The position numbers and the translations under genes were made by a program. The notes under the pieces are model-generated. The model was not told the origin of the DNA and searched no databases. It was given only the letters and a program-made list of their open reading frames with translations. A stretch of DNA of 64,000 bases from Tetraselmis striata. Its lineage: Eukaryota > Chlorophyta > Chlorodendrophyceae > Chlorodendrales > Chlorodendraceae. Of this stretch, positions 11,283-22,395 are shown piece by piece (the stretch's first letter is position 1; every line of letters begins with the position of its first letter). The stretch lies in assembly GCA_006384855.1 (NCBI GenBank), contig VCJN01002642.1, positions 83,094-147,093 of the forward strand. Direction: 5' to 3'.

Positions 11283-12311
11283 TTAGCGCCGGGCCGCGGG
11301 GCCCGGGGATGCGGCAGGTAATTGACGGCCGGCCGGCCTAAAAGATCTTCCGCCGAAGCCGAAGGGACGGCTTCCGGTGTGCCGACAGAGATATTCGGCG
11401 AGAAATATGTGCAGAGCCACAGAAAGCTTCGCAGTCCACTTCCGTATCCAGTGGGCAACCAGGGCGGCTGGCCGGAGCTCACGCCACGAGGGGGGTTGCT
11501 TTAGGTGGCCGCTTGCGATGCCGCGCTCCGCAAGCTCCTTGAGTAGAGCGAGCAGGTGCTCGCCCAGACGCCCGCCCTCCTCGACGACGCACGGGACGAA
11601 GCGGTGTCGCCTTGCCACGGGCTGGGACGAGCAGGCGTCAACCCTAAACTTGGTTTGCTCGCGCAAGCGCGCCGCGTAGCCGGGTTGGACCGCGACTTGC
11701 GCCGCGATGGAGTTGCGGAAGACGCCTGTGACAGCAGCGTCTAGCACAAGGTGCACCCCCGGCCCCATGTAGTCAAGTTGCACCACGTCTCCCGGGCGCG
11801 TAGCGTCCGCGGAACGGAGGCCGCGCACCTCCGTTAGGACAGAGTCGCGCGGGGCCCCGGCCTCCTGCAAGATGGATACCATGGTAGTGGCGATGCGCGC
11901 GTGAACCTTGTGCCACGCGCCGCCGCGTGGGCAGCGCACAATGTGTCGCTCAAGTGCTTCGTCAGTGGCGCCGGGGGATAGGTCGCAGTGTGGGCACGAG
12001 TCCTCGAGCCCGAGCGGGCTGTCGCCGAGGGCGGCGATGCCGCAGCACTTGCGCAGCGCGACGCGGTACGGTTCAGGTTCCACAGCGTAAGCCGCGGGAG
12101 TGTCGGAGGTTAGGTATGTGACGCTCCCGTGGCCAGACTGGGACAGTAGGCGTATGCGCTCGGGCAGTGTGGCGGTTTTGTACAGGTCGAAGAAGACGCG
12201 CCACTTGCGCGTGTGCGACAGAACAGCGGCGACCTTCCGGAGGCCTTTTGCTTCGTCGATTGCGGAGTTCAAGGAGGGCAGCTCGCCGAGGGTGAGCCTG
12301 GGGGGCAAATC
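11283..12311 (-). CDS. LINE ORF2 C-terminal part: CCHC knuckle and restriction-like endonuclease-type domain
   Basis: This is an open frame of about 341 aa with no ATG at its head, overlapping the end of the RT frame, so it is read as the shifted continuation of ORF2. It holds a CCHC motif (CPHC, then HIVRC) followed by RPGDVVQLDY and VLDAAVTG. That spacing of acidic residues fits the PD-(D/E)XK restriction-like endonuclease of R2-type LINEs, which nicks the target for primed reverse transcription. A later segment RHRFVPCVVEEGGRLG is also typical of such C-termini. The coding is coherent throughout, so the break is either a frameshift site or a recent mutation. Endonuclease assignment is by pattern only. 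Confidence 0.65.
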   Translation of the reverse strand, partial: DLPPRLTLGELPSLNSAIDEAKGLRKVAAVLSHTRKWRVFFDLYKTATLPERIRLLSQSGHGSVTYLTSDTPAAYAVEPEPYRVALRKCCGIAALGDSPLGLEDSCPHCDLSPGATDEALERHIVRCPRGGAWHKVHARIATTMVSILQEAGAPRDSVLTEVRGLRSADATRPGDVVQLDYMGPGVHLVLDAAVTGVFRNSIAAQVAVQPGYAARLREQTKFRVDACSSQPVARRHRFVPCVVEEGGRLGEHLLALLKELAERGIASGHLKQPPSWRELRPAALVAHWIRKWTAKLSVALHIFLAEYLCRHTGSRPFGFGGRSFRPAGRQLPAASPGPAARR

Positions 12312-15126
12312 AAGCGTACCGGTAGTGGTGTCGCCGGCTCTGTCGACCGGGTTGCCGACCGGCGCCAGGCACGGTAGAGGCCATGTCTGTTTCCCACGGC
12401 TGGAAAGAGTCTTCTCTGTCTTGGCTGGCCTGCCACGCCCGACGTAGTGCGGCGGCCCATGGCAGGGAGGAAGTCTCCGGGTTCGCTAGCTGCTGAATCA
12501 GCCGGGGCGCCAGGAGTCCGGGCACCTTGCGTAGGCGCTCGGCCAGAGGCCCAGCGAGGGCGAAAAAGGCCCCGAGGTGCTGCTCGTGCGACTCGTGAAC
12601 TAGTGAGTCGACAGCGATACCACCGAGCATTGTGGATAGTCCGGTGCGCATCAAACTTAGGCTAGCCGCTGTCTCGTCGCCAGTGAGATCCATAATGTGC
12701 GCAAGCGTGGAGCGTACCGCGGCATCTCTCTCGAGCATAAACTCAGCAAGCGACTCGGGCGGTAAGCCTCGCAGCAGGTGTGCGAAGCGCTTGACGCCGC
12801 ACACTTGCACGAGGCGCAGGGACGCGTGAATGTGGCCCGCATCAGCTATCTCGCGCGCCATAAGTAGGATGGCGTCTTGTCGCGCGGCCGGCCGCCGGAG
12901 TGCGTCGCGCACGAAGGTGGGGTCAAGCTTGCGATGGCGCGGCACCCCCAGGCAGCGGCGGAAGCCCGTGACGAGGTGGGGTAGGACAGCGGGGTCCCTG
13001 GCGCGCGAGAAGGCGGCGGCGTCCAGGGATCCAGAGGGCGGGCAGGGAGGGGGGGAAGGCGCGCCTGCGGCTCGGGGGAGGAGGCCCTCCCACTCGCGTA
13101 TGGCGGCGCCGTGTTCCGCAGGCGCAAACGCCACTTCCGTCTTGTCGGGGCCCCAGGAGATCGATAGCCCAACTGCCGCTAGGGCAGGCTGAGCTGAGTG
13201 TAGAGCAAGCGCCGTGCCAAGCGCCGTGCCTAGGAGGTGCAGGTCGTCGGCAAATGCGAGGCCGAGGCCGCCCATACCCAACTTCGCAGTGATAGCATCA
13301 AAGACAGGGCCAACGGTGAGACAAAAAAAGAAGGTGGCGAGCGGGCAGCCTTGGCGAATGCCGCGCAGCTGTGTAAGCACAACTGTCGGCGCGTCGCCGT
13401 CGGACTCGTGGTCATACAACCAGTTCTCCGAGGGGCCAGCGTATAGCATGTCGAAGAGGGGTAGCAAGGAATGCAGGGCTGGGTCGGCGACCAGGCGCCT
13501 CCGTATGGCGCGCCGGTCGGTCATACCGTAGGCATTGGAGGCGTCGCTGGATGACGCAGCGAGCCGATCGTCCATCTCCATGGCGACCTGTATTACCCAC
13601 TGGATCATGTCCGTGCCGGCCGGAGTGCTTAACGCAAATTGCGATGGGCCGACAGCACGGGCTACGTGGTCGCGGATAGTCCACATGGCTGCCGAGGAGG
13701 CCACTCTAGTTAGAGCGGAGCTGAAGCCGATGGGCCGAATGGGTGGGCGGTAGGGGCTGTTCTGCGCCTCGGCCTGCCCTCGCAGATCGCCTCGCGCCTC
13801 TTCGTCCTTCTTCCACAAGGGAATGAGGGTCGAGGAGGACAGTAGCTGCTTGACGCGGTCGGAGACGTTACCAGAGCACACAACGGTCATAAAGCGAGCC
13901 ATGGACTGCAGGGTATCATAGTCATCAGACAGATCACGTAGGTGGTCGACTCGCCAACCATCGCGATGGCAAGCCGAGTCGGCTGGCGCTCGCTGGAGCA
14001 CGCCGTGCAAGTCATCAGGGCTGATGGTAATAGGGGGTATGTCATCTGGCTCGGGCGGGGGGAGCAGGCCGGATGGGTCGTCAGCTGCAGGGGGAGGAAA
14101 CAGCCGGCGCAGCTCGTCGATGTTCTCTGCAGACGGTTCCGCAACGCCGTGGTTCTCGGCAAGCGCTGCGGCGTCGCGGAACCGACCGACGCGAATGAGT
14201 CGCACCGCCTTCCCGACCCGCCAAGAGATGCGGCCGCGCAGGTAGCCCCGCGAGGTCGCAGGGCCCGAGGCGGTTGGCTGGATCGTCTCGCGCGCGAGTG
14301 CGGCCTCGTGGAGCAGTGCAGGAATATCGCCCTGCCGCCAGAGGGCTAAGCGGTGGTCGATAGCAGTCCGTACCACGTGGGCGTTAGCGCCGGCAGCGTG
14401 CGACCAGAGAACGGCCGCCGGGAAGAGGATGGCCAGGTGGCACGCGGCCTCGCGCATGGCGCCCCGGGCGGAATGCGATATATCCCAGATTGGTCGGATA
14501 GCGGCGCCAATGGCGTCGCGGGCGGACATCGGGATTCTTGGTGACGTGCGCACGGCCGTGTCACGCACGTAGGGGAGGAAGAAGTCGGGGTTGTCGAGGG
14601 CCCATTGGATGGGTGCCCCTACTTGGGTCTGGGCAGCTTCAGCCGCTTGGCGGCGAGCGATGCCGTCGGTGGAGGTCGGCATAAAGGGAAGGAGGTCCGG
14701 GGCCGGCGGGAGGGGGTGAGCGGGGGGCACGGGGCCGGCTGGGGGGTCAAGAGCCGTGGTAGGGGCTGGTGGGGCGCCACTGGGTTCGGCCGGGGGGGCG
14801 GGGGGGCGAGGTGGCGAAGGAGGGGGGGCTGGTAGCTGGCGGGGATTGCCGTGCGCGTCGATGCGGCACTTTAGTAGATGGGTACGCATGATCTGCGCAT
14901 TGCCGCTGGCTGCGACGTAGACTTTGCCGCACCGGCGGGGGCAAGGCCTTAGACCCACAGTGGGGAGGTAGGCAGCTAAGCCAGCGATTCTAGGGTCGCC
15001 GCCCTCCGCTGGGCAACTGGCGACGCGTTTGTGGTCGGCGCTGCGGGCGCGGCGGAAGTGCTCGGCCAGGTGCGCGGCGGTGTCGCACACGAAGGGGCAC
15101 TCGGGGAGAGGGCACCGGAGAGTCAT
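12310..15126 (-). CDS. LINE ORF2: zinc fingers and reverse transcriptase (938 aa)
   Basis: The ATG at 15126 opens an uninterrupted frame. Residues 1-95 carry C2H2/CCHC-type fingers (LRCPLPECPFVC, then PCPRRCGKVY with HLLKC), presumed to bind nucleic acid. A Pro-rich linker follows, then the RT core: RPIGFSSALTRV, SSSDASNAYG, the RQGCPLAT motif, and the catalytic box GLAFADDLHL (FADD rather than the common YADD). The protein ends about 40 aa after the thumb region in a different frame from its natural continuation; the other frame becomes coherent near 12375. It copies the element RNA at the nicked target. Codon use is GC-rich like the host genes. Confidence 0.85.
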   Translation of the reverse strand: MTLRCPLPECPFVCDTAAHLAEHFRRARSADHKRVASCPAEGGDPRIAGLAAYLPTVGLRPCPRRCGKVYVAASGNAQIMRTHLLKCRIDAHGNPRQLPAPPPSPPRPPAPPAEPSGAPPAPTTALDPPAGPVPPAHPLPPAPDLLPFMPTSTDGIARRQAAEAAQTQVGAPIQWALDNPDFFLPYVRDTAVRTSPRIPMSARDAIGAAIRPIWDISHSARGAMREAACHLAILFPAAVLWSHAAGANAHVVRTAIDHRLALWRQGDIPALLHEAALARETIQPTASGPATSRGYLRGRISWRVGKAVRLIRVGRFRDAAALAENHGVAEPSAENIDELRRLFPPPAADDPSGLLPPPEPDDIPPITISPDDLHGVLQRAPADSACHRDGWRVDHLRDLSDDYDTLQSMARFMTVVCSGNVSDRVKQLLSSSTLIPLWKKDEEARGDLRGQAEAQNSPYRPPIRPIGFSSALTRVASSAAMWTIRDHVARAVGPSQFALSTPAGTDMIQWVIQVAMEMDDRLAASSSDASNAYGMTDRRAIRRRLVADPALHSLLPLFDMLYAGPSENWLYDHESDGDAPTVVLTQLRGIRQGCPLATFFFCLTVGPVFDAITAKLGMGGLGLAFADDLHLLGTALGTALALHSAQPALAAVGLSISWGPDKTEVAFAPAEHGAAIREWEGLLPRAAGAPSPPPCPPSGSLDAAAFSRARDPAVLPHLVTGFRRCLGVPRHRKLDPTFVRDALRRPAARQDAILLMAREIADAGHIHASLRLVQVCGVKRFAHLLRGLPPESLAEFMLERDAAVRSTLAHIMDLTGDETAASLSLMRTGLSTMLGGIAVDSLVHESHEQHLGAFFALAGPLAERLRKVPGLLAPRLIQQLANPETSSLPWAAALRRAWQASQDREDSFQPWETDMASTVPGAGRQPGRQSRRHHYRYA

Positions 15127-15207
15127 TGGGGATGGGTAGGAGGGAGGGGGTGCGGCGAGGCCTGAGGGGGCGGTCCGACGAGGAGGGGTTGGGGGTGGGG
15201 GTGGGGT

Positions 15208-16764
15208 TTACGGCGGTGCACTCCCCTCGTGCGCGCCGGGGGCGCTGCCATGGGGCTGGGGTAGGGGCGGTCCATCCACCTGGGGGTTGCCGGCGTCCAT
15301 GCCGGCTCCGGGGAGCGCGGGGGCTCCGGGGGCAGCAAGAGCCAAGGGTACCTGGGAGACGAGGGGAGCGCCAGCTTGGAGTGCGGTGACGACGTTGTTG
15401 AGGTGGGAGGTCTCGCGGCGGCGCTCCGCCATCTCGTCGCGCAGCAGCGCAACGACAGCTGTCTGGGCGGCCATCTGCTTTTGGATCTCCATCAGCATGC
15501 CTCCTAGGAGCTGGAAGTCCGAAGTCGGGTCTGTCTGGGCTTGGGCAGGGGGAGGCAGGTGAGGTGGGAGCTGGTGTGCCGAGCCATGCGGCGATGGCGC
15601 AGCTGCGCCAGCGCCAAGGGGCGGCATGCCGGCCTCCAAGACATCCTCCAGGGTAATATCCGGGTCGGCGGGGGCGAGGTCAACGTGCAGGCGTTTGGGG
15701 GGTGGAGGGTGCTGGTGTCCCTGGCGTGGTGGTGCCGCCGAGGACGAGGCTCCGGCGGAGCCGCGGTGGAGCTGGCCGCTGCCGGGAATCCCTGCGCCCG
15801 GGGGAGGCGGCGTTCGCGTGGGGGAGAACGCAGCGTCTAGGCGCCTGTTGCAATCTGCGGCTCCGCCACTGCTTTGTGCTGGTCCTTGCGGGGAGGGGGT
15901 GCCGAACAGGAAGGGGGTGGGATGATGGGGAGGGGGGGTGAAGGCGCCGCATGGGGCATAGGGCTGGGTCCATGTTTGCTGAGGGGGAGCAAGGTTGGGG
16001 GTTGCATAGGTGTGGCAATGGGCATATGCCGGCGGGGGGGGGGAGTAAGCCGGGCCGGCCTGCTGGAAGAACTCCGGGTGGGGCGCGGGAGGCGCTGGGG
16101 CTGGGGCTGGGGCGACGAGAACAGAAGGGCGGTGCTCAGGCGGCTCGTAGTAGGAGGGGTCACCAGGGGGTGCAGCGCGCCAAGGGGGCAGGGTGGGGAG
16201 CAGGGCTAGCCAATCCCTGCGCTGCTCTACCCAGTGCGTTGCGGCAGGGGCGATGAGGCCCGGCAGCTCGGTGTTGGCTGCGTGCTCGGTCATAGACGAC
16301 ATGCTGCCCAGGCGAGCCACAGGGGTGAGGGCTGCAGGGACGAGGGTGAGTAGGTAGCATGCATCGTCGGGTCCAGTGTCTTCGCGCTTGTCCGCGTGGA
16401 GGCACCATTTTGCAACGTAGGTCATTGTTCCGCCATGTGCAATTGCGTCCCCTCTTGCCCAACGAACGATAGCGTTGTCCATGTAGAATTTGCTGGCAGT
16501 GTGGTCCGGGGCGAACGATGCGCCGTTAACCTGGAAAACTCGGATGTACTGCGGTAGGAAGTAATGCTGGTTGGCGAGAAACCACCGCACACACACGCTG
16601 GCCTCCTGTGAGGACGCAACGCGGAAGAAGAAGGAACGGTGTCGCCCTGCCGGCCTTCGAAAATGGGGTCCTTGCATGCGGAACTTGGCATGCCCTCCGC
16701 CTCGCCCGGGCGGGTGGTGGCTGGCCGGGCTCTTGCCCTTGCGTGGGTCGCGGTGGCTCGACAT
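15208..16764 (-). CDS. LINE ORF1 protein (518 aa)
   Basis: The ATG at 16764 (MSSHRDPRKGKSP) is preferred to the open but ATG-less extension to 16794. The N-terminal third is ordered and basic/aromatic (SFFFRVASSQEASVCVRWFLANQ); the middle is very Pro-rich, and a C-terminal heptad-like segment (LLGGMLMEIQKQMAAQ, LLRDEMAERRRETSHL) suggests a coiled coil for oligomerisation. It has no RT or nuclease motif. Position 81 nt upstream of ORF2 on the same strand makes it the RNA-binding partner of the LINE. No match to a named ORF1 family is claimed. Confidence 0.75.
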   Translation of the reverse strand: MSSHRDPRKGKSPASHHPPGRGGGHAKFRMQGPHFRRPAGRHRSFFFRVASSQEASVCVRWFLANQHYFLPQYIRVFQVNGASFAPDHTASKFYMDNAIVRWARGDAIAHGGTMTYVAKWCLHADKREDTGPDDACYLLTLVPAALTPVARLGSMSSMTEHAANTELPGLIAPAATHWVEQRRDWLALLPTLPPWRAAPPGDPSYYEPPEHRPSVLVAPAPAPAPPAPHPEFFQQAGPAYSPPPPAYAHCHTYATPNLAPPQQTWTQPYAPCGAFTPPPHHPTPFLFGTPSPQGPAQSSGGAADCNRRLDAAFSPTRTPPPPGAGIPGSGQLHRGSAGASSSAAPPRQGHQHPPPPKRLHVDLAPADPDITLEDVLEAGMPPLGAGAAAPSPHGSAHQLPPHLPPPAQAQTDPTSDFQLLGGMLMEIQKQMAAQTAVVALLRDEMAERRRETSHLNNVVTALQAGAPLVSQVPLALAAPGAPALPGAGMDAGNPQVDGPPLPQPHGSAPGAHEGSAPP

Positions 16765-16984
16765 GTCGGTGGCGGTGGCGGCGCGGCGCAACACGAGTGT
16801 AACACAGACGGATAAGTACTATGGAGTATTAATTAACGAGCGTAATCCAGCGGCTCGCGTGGTGCGGGGTGGGCTCGGATCGTGGGGGCACCGCTCGCAA
16901 CTCACGCGCTGAGCGGACCTGGGAGAGGGGCACTCGTCCTGTCGGCCCGGAGGGGCACTCGTCAGCCGAGAGGGGCACTCGAGA

Positions 16985-17011
16985 GGGGGGGGGGGGGGGG
17001 GGGGGGGGGGG
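16985..17011. repeat. Poly-G run at the LINE 5' flank
   Basis: A run of about 27 G residues is preceded by repeated GAGAGGGGCACTCGT-like units at 16920-16985. It marks the junction between the LINE 5' end and the next intergenic stretch. Another run, poly-C, is at 17782-17801. Confidence 0.85.
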
Positions 17012-17539
17012 TCGTCGTCATGACGGCAAACGATCGTCGTCTAGGTGGCTTACGGTACGGAGGATTCGTCGCGCGCTTGCGCAACATGATATATTATCAT
17101 TATTATTTTGGCGAGAGCAAGACCCTTAGCTAAGACCCTTAGCTATGAAGCAAGATATTAAACGTACCGGTAGTCTTACCTGTAAAATACTTGATAGTGA
17201 AAGACAACACAGATCGAGACAAAGATAAATCGAGCTATTACTTATACTCAGGTAGCCAGTGATGAAAATACATGTATGTGCCGTCTTCATTGCTAAAATT
17301 GAGTACAACGTGCTAGCATGCTTGTCTCCACCGCTCATACTTAGTTATTTTTAGGGCATGGCATCTCTAACTATAGTAGCGAACACACCGTGTAATTACA
17401 GCTCAAGCTTCCGGCCATCCTTTTTCGTTTCCAACCCCCATGCTTCGGTCACAACATCATGCTTCCGATCAATAGCTGTATTATGTTTCGGATAACTACG
17501 GGCAGTCGCTGATACGAGCGACTACCGGTAAGTGGCAGT

Positions 17540-20400
17540 ACATGGATTACCAATGCATGAGTAGTGCACCGGCACCGCGATTTTTTCGGTCGCGGTGCTG
17601 CGTCTTGGCTCCATCAGTTGCCATTGTTGAGAATACCCCGCAGGTCGCGGCGCTAATCGCCACGCCGTGCCGCCTGTGGCTGTCCGCTGGCCTCGGCCGC
17701 GTTCCGCCGCCGATGTTGCCTCCAAGCGCCCGCCCGAGCTCCGCGGTAGGGTCGTCCCCGAGGCGGAGGCTTGGAGGGGGACCCCCCCCCCCCCCCCCCC
17801 CGCCCCCCCCTTTGCGCGCGCGCCGCTCTCCGCCGCAGCGCACCATCTCGTTCTAGCCGCATGTCCAAGGTGAGACCGGGACGGACGCCAGCTGACTCCT
17901 CCCGCTGCATGGCCATCACTCGCTCATGGCACTTGGCTCCTGTCTTCTGGCCCAGCATGAGTCGCCGCCATGCCCGGCCTCTCCGCCCCCAAACGCGCCC
18001 CGCCTTTAAGTGCCGGACTCAAGTCTCCTCGCGCTCGCCGCCCTCGTCATTCTTTACGGGAAGGCTGAGGGCTTCTCTGGTTGTTCCGAACATGTTGGCC
18101 GCATGGTGCCGCCAAACTCTCCGCTATACTAAGCCGGGATTCGAGGATTCACATGTGGAACAAATACGGGTGGGGGTACGCCATATCTTATGCAAGTCGG
18201 TCGCGGGTCGTGCCGCGAGGTACGAAATTTGAAATTTGAAATTTCTTACAACTGTTCCCGCGTAGTCTTTGATGCTACACGTACAAGCTGTCTTACGAAC
18301 CCGCCTAAGGTTTACTACTTCAATAGTGCGAGGCGTGGCACCCTCTGAAGGCCAAGTCCCTCAACGGGTGGAGGGTGGACCCGCCTCTCTTGTATTCTCC
18401 TTGTTTGATTCTTTTGAACCCCCTCCCCTCCTTGACCCTACCCGTACCCTAATCCTATCTGGCGGGCATTCCTCATGCTTTTCAGGCCCGCCCCATACAA
18501 ATCCGTCAATCTCCCTCTTAATGATAACCACCGCTTGATATTCCGGCGGGTGCTGCTACGCCCCCATGGGCGCCCATTCTCCTCCGGTCCCTTCCCCACA
18601 AGGGGAGTTGCGATGCTCCGGCTGAGGCAGCCGAGGCGTCTCACCGGCAGCGCCGCATATGCCGGGCTCGGGGGCGGTCGGGGTCGCTGCGTTGCTCGGC
18701 TACCCCAGCGCGCTGTTGGTCTGCTCCGGGTAGCGGAGGGGGCTCCCTTGTGGCGAGACGTGGATAGTCGCGCCGTTGATCCGGGCAGCCGCGTGTGCGG
18801 CACCCCCCTCAGAAATGACGGCCAGCCGCTGCACCCTAGTGCCAGCATAGGTGAAGGATCATGGCTTTGACCTCAGCCGGCTGGCCGGGCTCCTAGCCGC
18901 GGACCACCACACTTAGGTCCATCAGTAGGTCCCCTTGGCGGAGGTGGCCTTCCGACGACTCGCGTACACGTACGCCCGTCCTCGGGAGGCCGCCCGCCGG
19001 CGAGTTCACGATGCTGGCAGCGCGGCCGCGTGGGCCCACCGGGATGCGAGAGCGGTTGCCCGGGGGCGCGAGGTCACCTAGTGATCTTGCCGGGGCGGAT
19101 AGGGCTCGCGCCGCCGGGGAAAGGAATGGCCGGGGCGGCGGGTTGTCGGCTCTCGTGGTGGCGTCCGATGTCGCCATCGCGGTCAGCGTAGTCGTCGTAG
19201 GGTTCGGTACCGCCGCCGCCTCTGCTGAGAGGGAGGCGGCTAGTCGATCTTCGTCGAGACCCGAGAGGTCCTCGCCCATGTTGTCCTTGTTCAAGCCGGC
19301 TGCCAGGGTGTTTGCGAGGCTCCGGTGCTCCTCGCCGCGGTAATTGCGTCGCGCGACAATGTGGCGTCCAATGCCCGGATGCGCTGGCGATTGCGATCGT
19401 GCGTGTGGCGGAGATGAGCCACCGCTTGGGACGCGAAGTCGGAGCGCGGGTCATTTGGGTGGTATGTAGCCCTAGCCAATTGCCGCCGTGGGCGTCGAGG
19501 GTTGCGCGGGTGAATATACTACCATGCTCCGCCCCGCGGGGGCCAAGGCGCGCCGCAAGTCCCGGCGTGGCGTTAGTTTGTGAGTATTCACGCGCCCGGC
19601 GATGTTGGCATACAAACGATTGAGGATCGGCGCGCGCGGCGCGATCTCTCCCGGTTCGATTGTCGGCACGTTCCGCACGCGCAGGCACTCCGACTGTCCC
19701 GGCTTTTGCTCCAGGTGTATCCGGATTTGTCGGGTTTGCACCATCCGCATGACCGCGAGAGGCGAGTGAAAGCAACCACAAATCTCCGCGTGTCGGCATC
19801 AGCCCAAACTACGATGGTCGCCTCCCCGCTCGGCCCCGCGGGTCGGAGGTCGAACGAGTTTGGGTAGGCCTACTGGAAGTCGAGGACGGCGTCCACAATG
19901 AGCCGTTGGACGCGGCCGCGATGCGCGTTTGTCCCACCTCCCCCGGTTACACCGATATTCCACGGCCCCCGCGACTGCGACGGCCATCTCCTCCTCCATC
20001 GGGGGGATGAGCCGGCGGTGTCCGTACCGGAGAGCGGGAGGTGGTACTCAATAACATACCAATAAAAAGGCTCATCCGGCACGCTCCGGCGTAGTGTGTC
20101 CCCTAGCCTCCGAGCCGGGTCATTCTCCGCTGATGCGGAGTCCCCATTCCTTGCCCTCATGTGTCCGGGGATACGCGAGCGCCTCCGCCGTCTGCGCGGA
20201 GGCTAGCTCGACTCTGACGAACTTGGCCCGGGGGCGGGTCTTCGAAATGAACTTGATCTGACTCCAATAGCTTCTGAAGAGTTGTTGACGGGGGCAGGTG
20301 CACCTCCGCATTTGGCACCCGGTTAAGAGCGTCGTCGTAGTAACCCCACGCCGCCGCGCTCGCCGCGTCTCTCAGCGCGGCCTCCAGCTCGACTCCCATC
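17540..20400 (-). pseudogene. Decayed coding region of unknown origin
   Basis: Coherent-looking protein stretches occur on the minus strand in alternating frames with stops between them. Examples are MGVELEAALRDAASAAAWGYYD (20399 downward; shown in part), DEPFYWYVIEYHLPLSGTD (about 20090), EEEMAVAVAGAVEYRCN (about 19990), ATIVVWADADTRRFVVAFTR (about 19810), ILNRLYANIAGRVNTHKL (about 19630) and NKDNMGEDLSGLDEDRL (about 19290). Taken in order they look like one long protein broken by many indels. I do not recognise the family; a dead mobile element is the best guess. The 17000-17540 and 20400-22060 flanks show no supported gene. Confidence 0.4.
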
Positions 20401-22070
20401 GCAGCTTGTCTCTCAACGTGGCCTCCAGCTCGATCCCCCCTAGCCCCGCCGCGGTGTACGGGTCCAGTAGGGTGTCGGCAAGGTATTGTGTAATCTCTTC
20501 ACTTGCGAGGCCCGACACCTGCAGGTTGTCGAATACCTACACAATGTGGGGCAGGGGCTCGACGTCGTCCATCGGGTCTTCCGAGGCTATCCATGGCTAA
20601 AGAAGTGGGGAGATCTGACCGAGGAACAACTCTTGAGGAGTTGATCCCTCGTCGGCTTGTCACTGGAGCACGCGGCGGGCGTCTTCCGCCCGGGGCAGCT
20701 GTAGCTTATTGGCCCGTCGTGACCTGGCGCTTGGCCTGCCTAGCGCCTGGCTGCCGAGCCCCGAGCGTCGGCAACAGCATGATGAACGAACCTAATTCGA
20801 AGGTGGCCGGGAGCTGGGGTGATTTCCGCGATCAACCGCCTCTCGGTTTCTGCGTGGCTTGCTGCGTCGATCCGGTGGTCGGCCTTCACCGCGTCGTTCA
20901 TCAAGATGAGCGACACATGCGCGACTCAATGTACCCTCTCGGCTCGCTCGCCCGTCACCGCCAAATGTGGCGGGCGAGCTAGTGGGCGGAGGTAGTGCGT
21001 CGGGGGCCGCGGGGCCGTCGCTCCCGGAAAGTTCGGGCGGGGTAGGGGCCGGAGGGGCTGGATCTCACGGGTTCTAGCCATCTCGGCCCAAGAAAGGCTG
21101 GCGCAACCGGCGCTAGCTCGTTATGCATCAAGTTCCATGGCGGTCGTGGCGATGGGGTGGTCGTGGGGTTGCGTCGGCTCGATGCGGACTTCTGAAGTGG
21201 GGGTAGTGGGCTGGCCATGGTGGCGGCAGGTACCCCAAAGAGACCGCACTCCGGCGGCCTTATCCACAGGGCTTCCAAAACGGGAACAACGTACTACTGT
21301 CTTAACACCGTAAACTAGCGGCGCTGAAGTATGAAGTAAGGTACGAGAGCACGATTTATGTCGACCAACCTTCGTGAGTAGGGTGCCCCTGTCCGATTCG
21401 TACACACACCCCTCCCCGCACGTAGGCGGATCTCGAAGAGGTCAACGCAAGGCCGAGGTCGTACATGGGTTGTTTTTAGCAGCCCCCCGTACATGGTTGC
21501 TGCCCGGCGGTTCCAGCAAGCGCTATTGGGACTATGAGTATTACTTGAAAAGCCCCCCGGGCTTCCCGGTCGCCGCAGGATCCGAGGACCAGCGGCAACC
21601 TGCCACCCCACTCAGCTCCCTGCCGCATCCAGCAAGGCAAGGGTCATAGGGGTTATCAGCGCCCACCACGTGTAGGTAGTGGTGGTGCCGCCAAGCCTGA
21701 CGCACCCAAGAGCCTCCGCCCCGGGTGGGCCGGTGTCTGGTGGCAGGCGCCGTACATATGATGCACATCGACATATTGATGGTGCCTCCCAGGGGAACAT
21801 GGACTCTAGGCGTATGGTCCAAGAGCAAAAGTTAGATTTCACGGGCAAAAAGATGCGATGCAGCTGAGGAAATGACATACAACATAAACACAACAATTAC
21901 GCTAATTGATGACACCATTCTGCAAGTGTAGCCTGTCTTTATTGCCAACTGCACTAGCCATGGCGGCAAGCATGATCGAGGAATGAACACATGAGACGAG
22001 CAACGCTGAGGCAGGTCTGAGTGGCACTAGCTAGTAAGATAAATCCACCATGCTACATCCAACATATATG

Positions 22071-22104
22071 GTGTGTGTGTGTGTGTGTGTGGGGGGGGGG
22101 GGGG
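22071..22104. repeat. (GT)n microsatellite followed by poly-G
   Basis: About 10 GT units run directly into about 13 G residues, the same pairing of a dinucleotide array with a G/C homopolymer as at 6553-6649, here next to the SINE-like copy 2. Confidence 0.9.
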
Positions 22105-22128
22105 TTCACCTGATAGATCCAGCGTGCT

Positions 22129-22395
22129 GTTTTTTTTTTCGCCCGGCCCCGGGAAAAGATTGGCACCAGTGAAATCCTTGCAGCGTCTCTACGACGGCCG
22201 TTTAGGCAGCGATCCAGTTACGGAAAGCTCTGGGTAGGCGAAGCTCCGTTACAGTCAGCAAGCAAATTGCTAAGGCATTCTGAGGGACTAATTGAAGGCC
22301 AGTGACGGAATTTCCATCACTGTTGGATCACCGTCTAAAACATTGCCGTCAAAATACCCGGCACTGACCACGACAGGTCCGCCCCACCCGTTTGG
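22129..22395 (-). mobile_element. SINE-like retroposon, copy 2
   Basis: Read on the minus strand this matches the 4952-5198 element along its length with scattered substitutions and small indels, and ends in a poly-A run (plus-strand T run 22130-22139). A short direct repeat AGCACGC flanks it (22122-22128 and 22396-22402, as GCGTGCT on the plus strand). If those are its true ends, this copy is about 20 nt longer at its 5' end than copy 1. Divergence between copies suggests the family is not recent. Confidence 0.68.

Larger units (their letters stand above)
11200..16870 (-). mobile_element. Two-ORF LINE (non-LTR) retrotransposon, nearly complete
   Basis: The minus-strand order is ORF1 (16764-15208), an 81-nt gap, ORF2 with N-terminal zinc fingers and reverse transcriptase (15126-12310), then a C-terminal CCHC plus endonuclease-like region one frame off (12311-11283). 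No apurinic endonuclease domain precedes the RT. This order (zinc fingers, RT, CCHC, restriction-like endonuclease) is that of the early-branching R2/R4/NeSL-type LINEs. The 5' boundary is near 16870, beside a G run at 16985-17011; the 3' boundary lies somewhere below 11283, with no clear poly-A. Confidence 0.75.
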
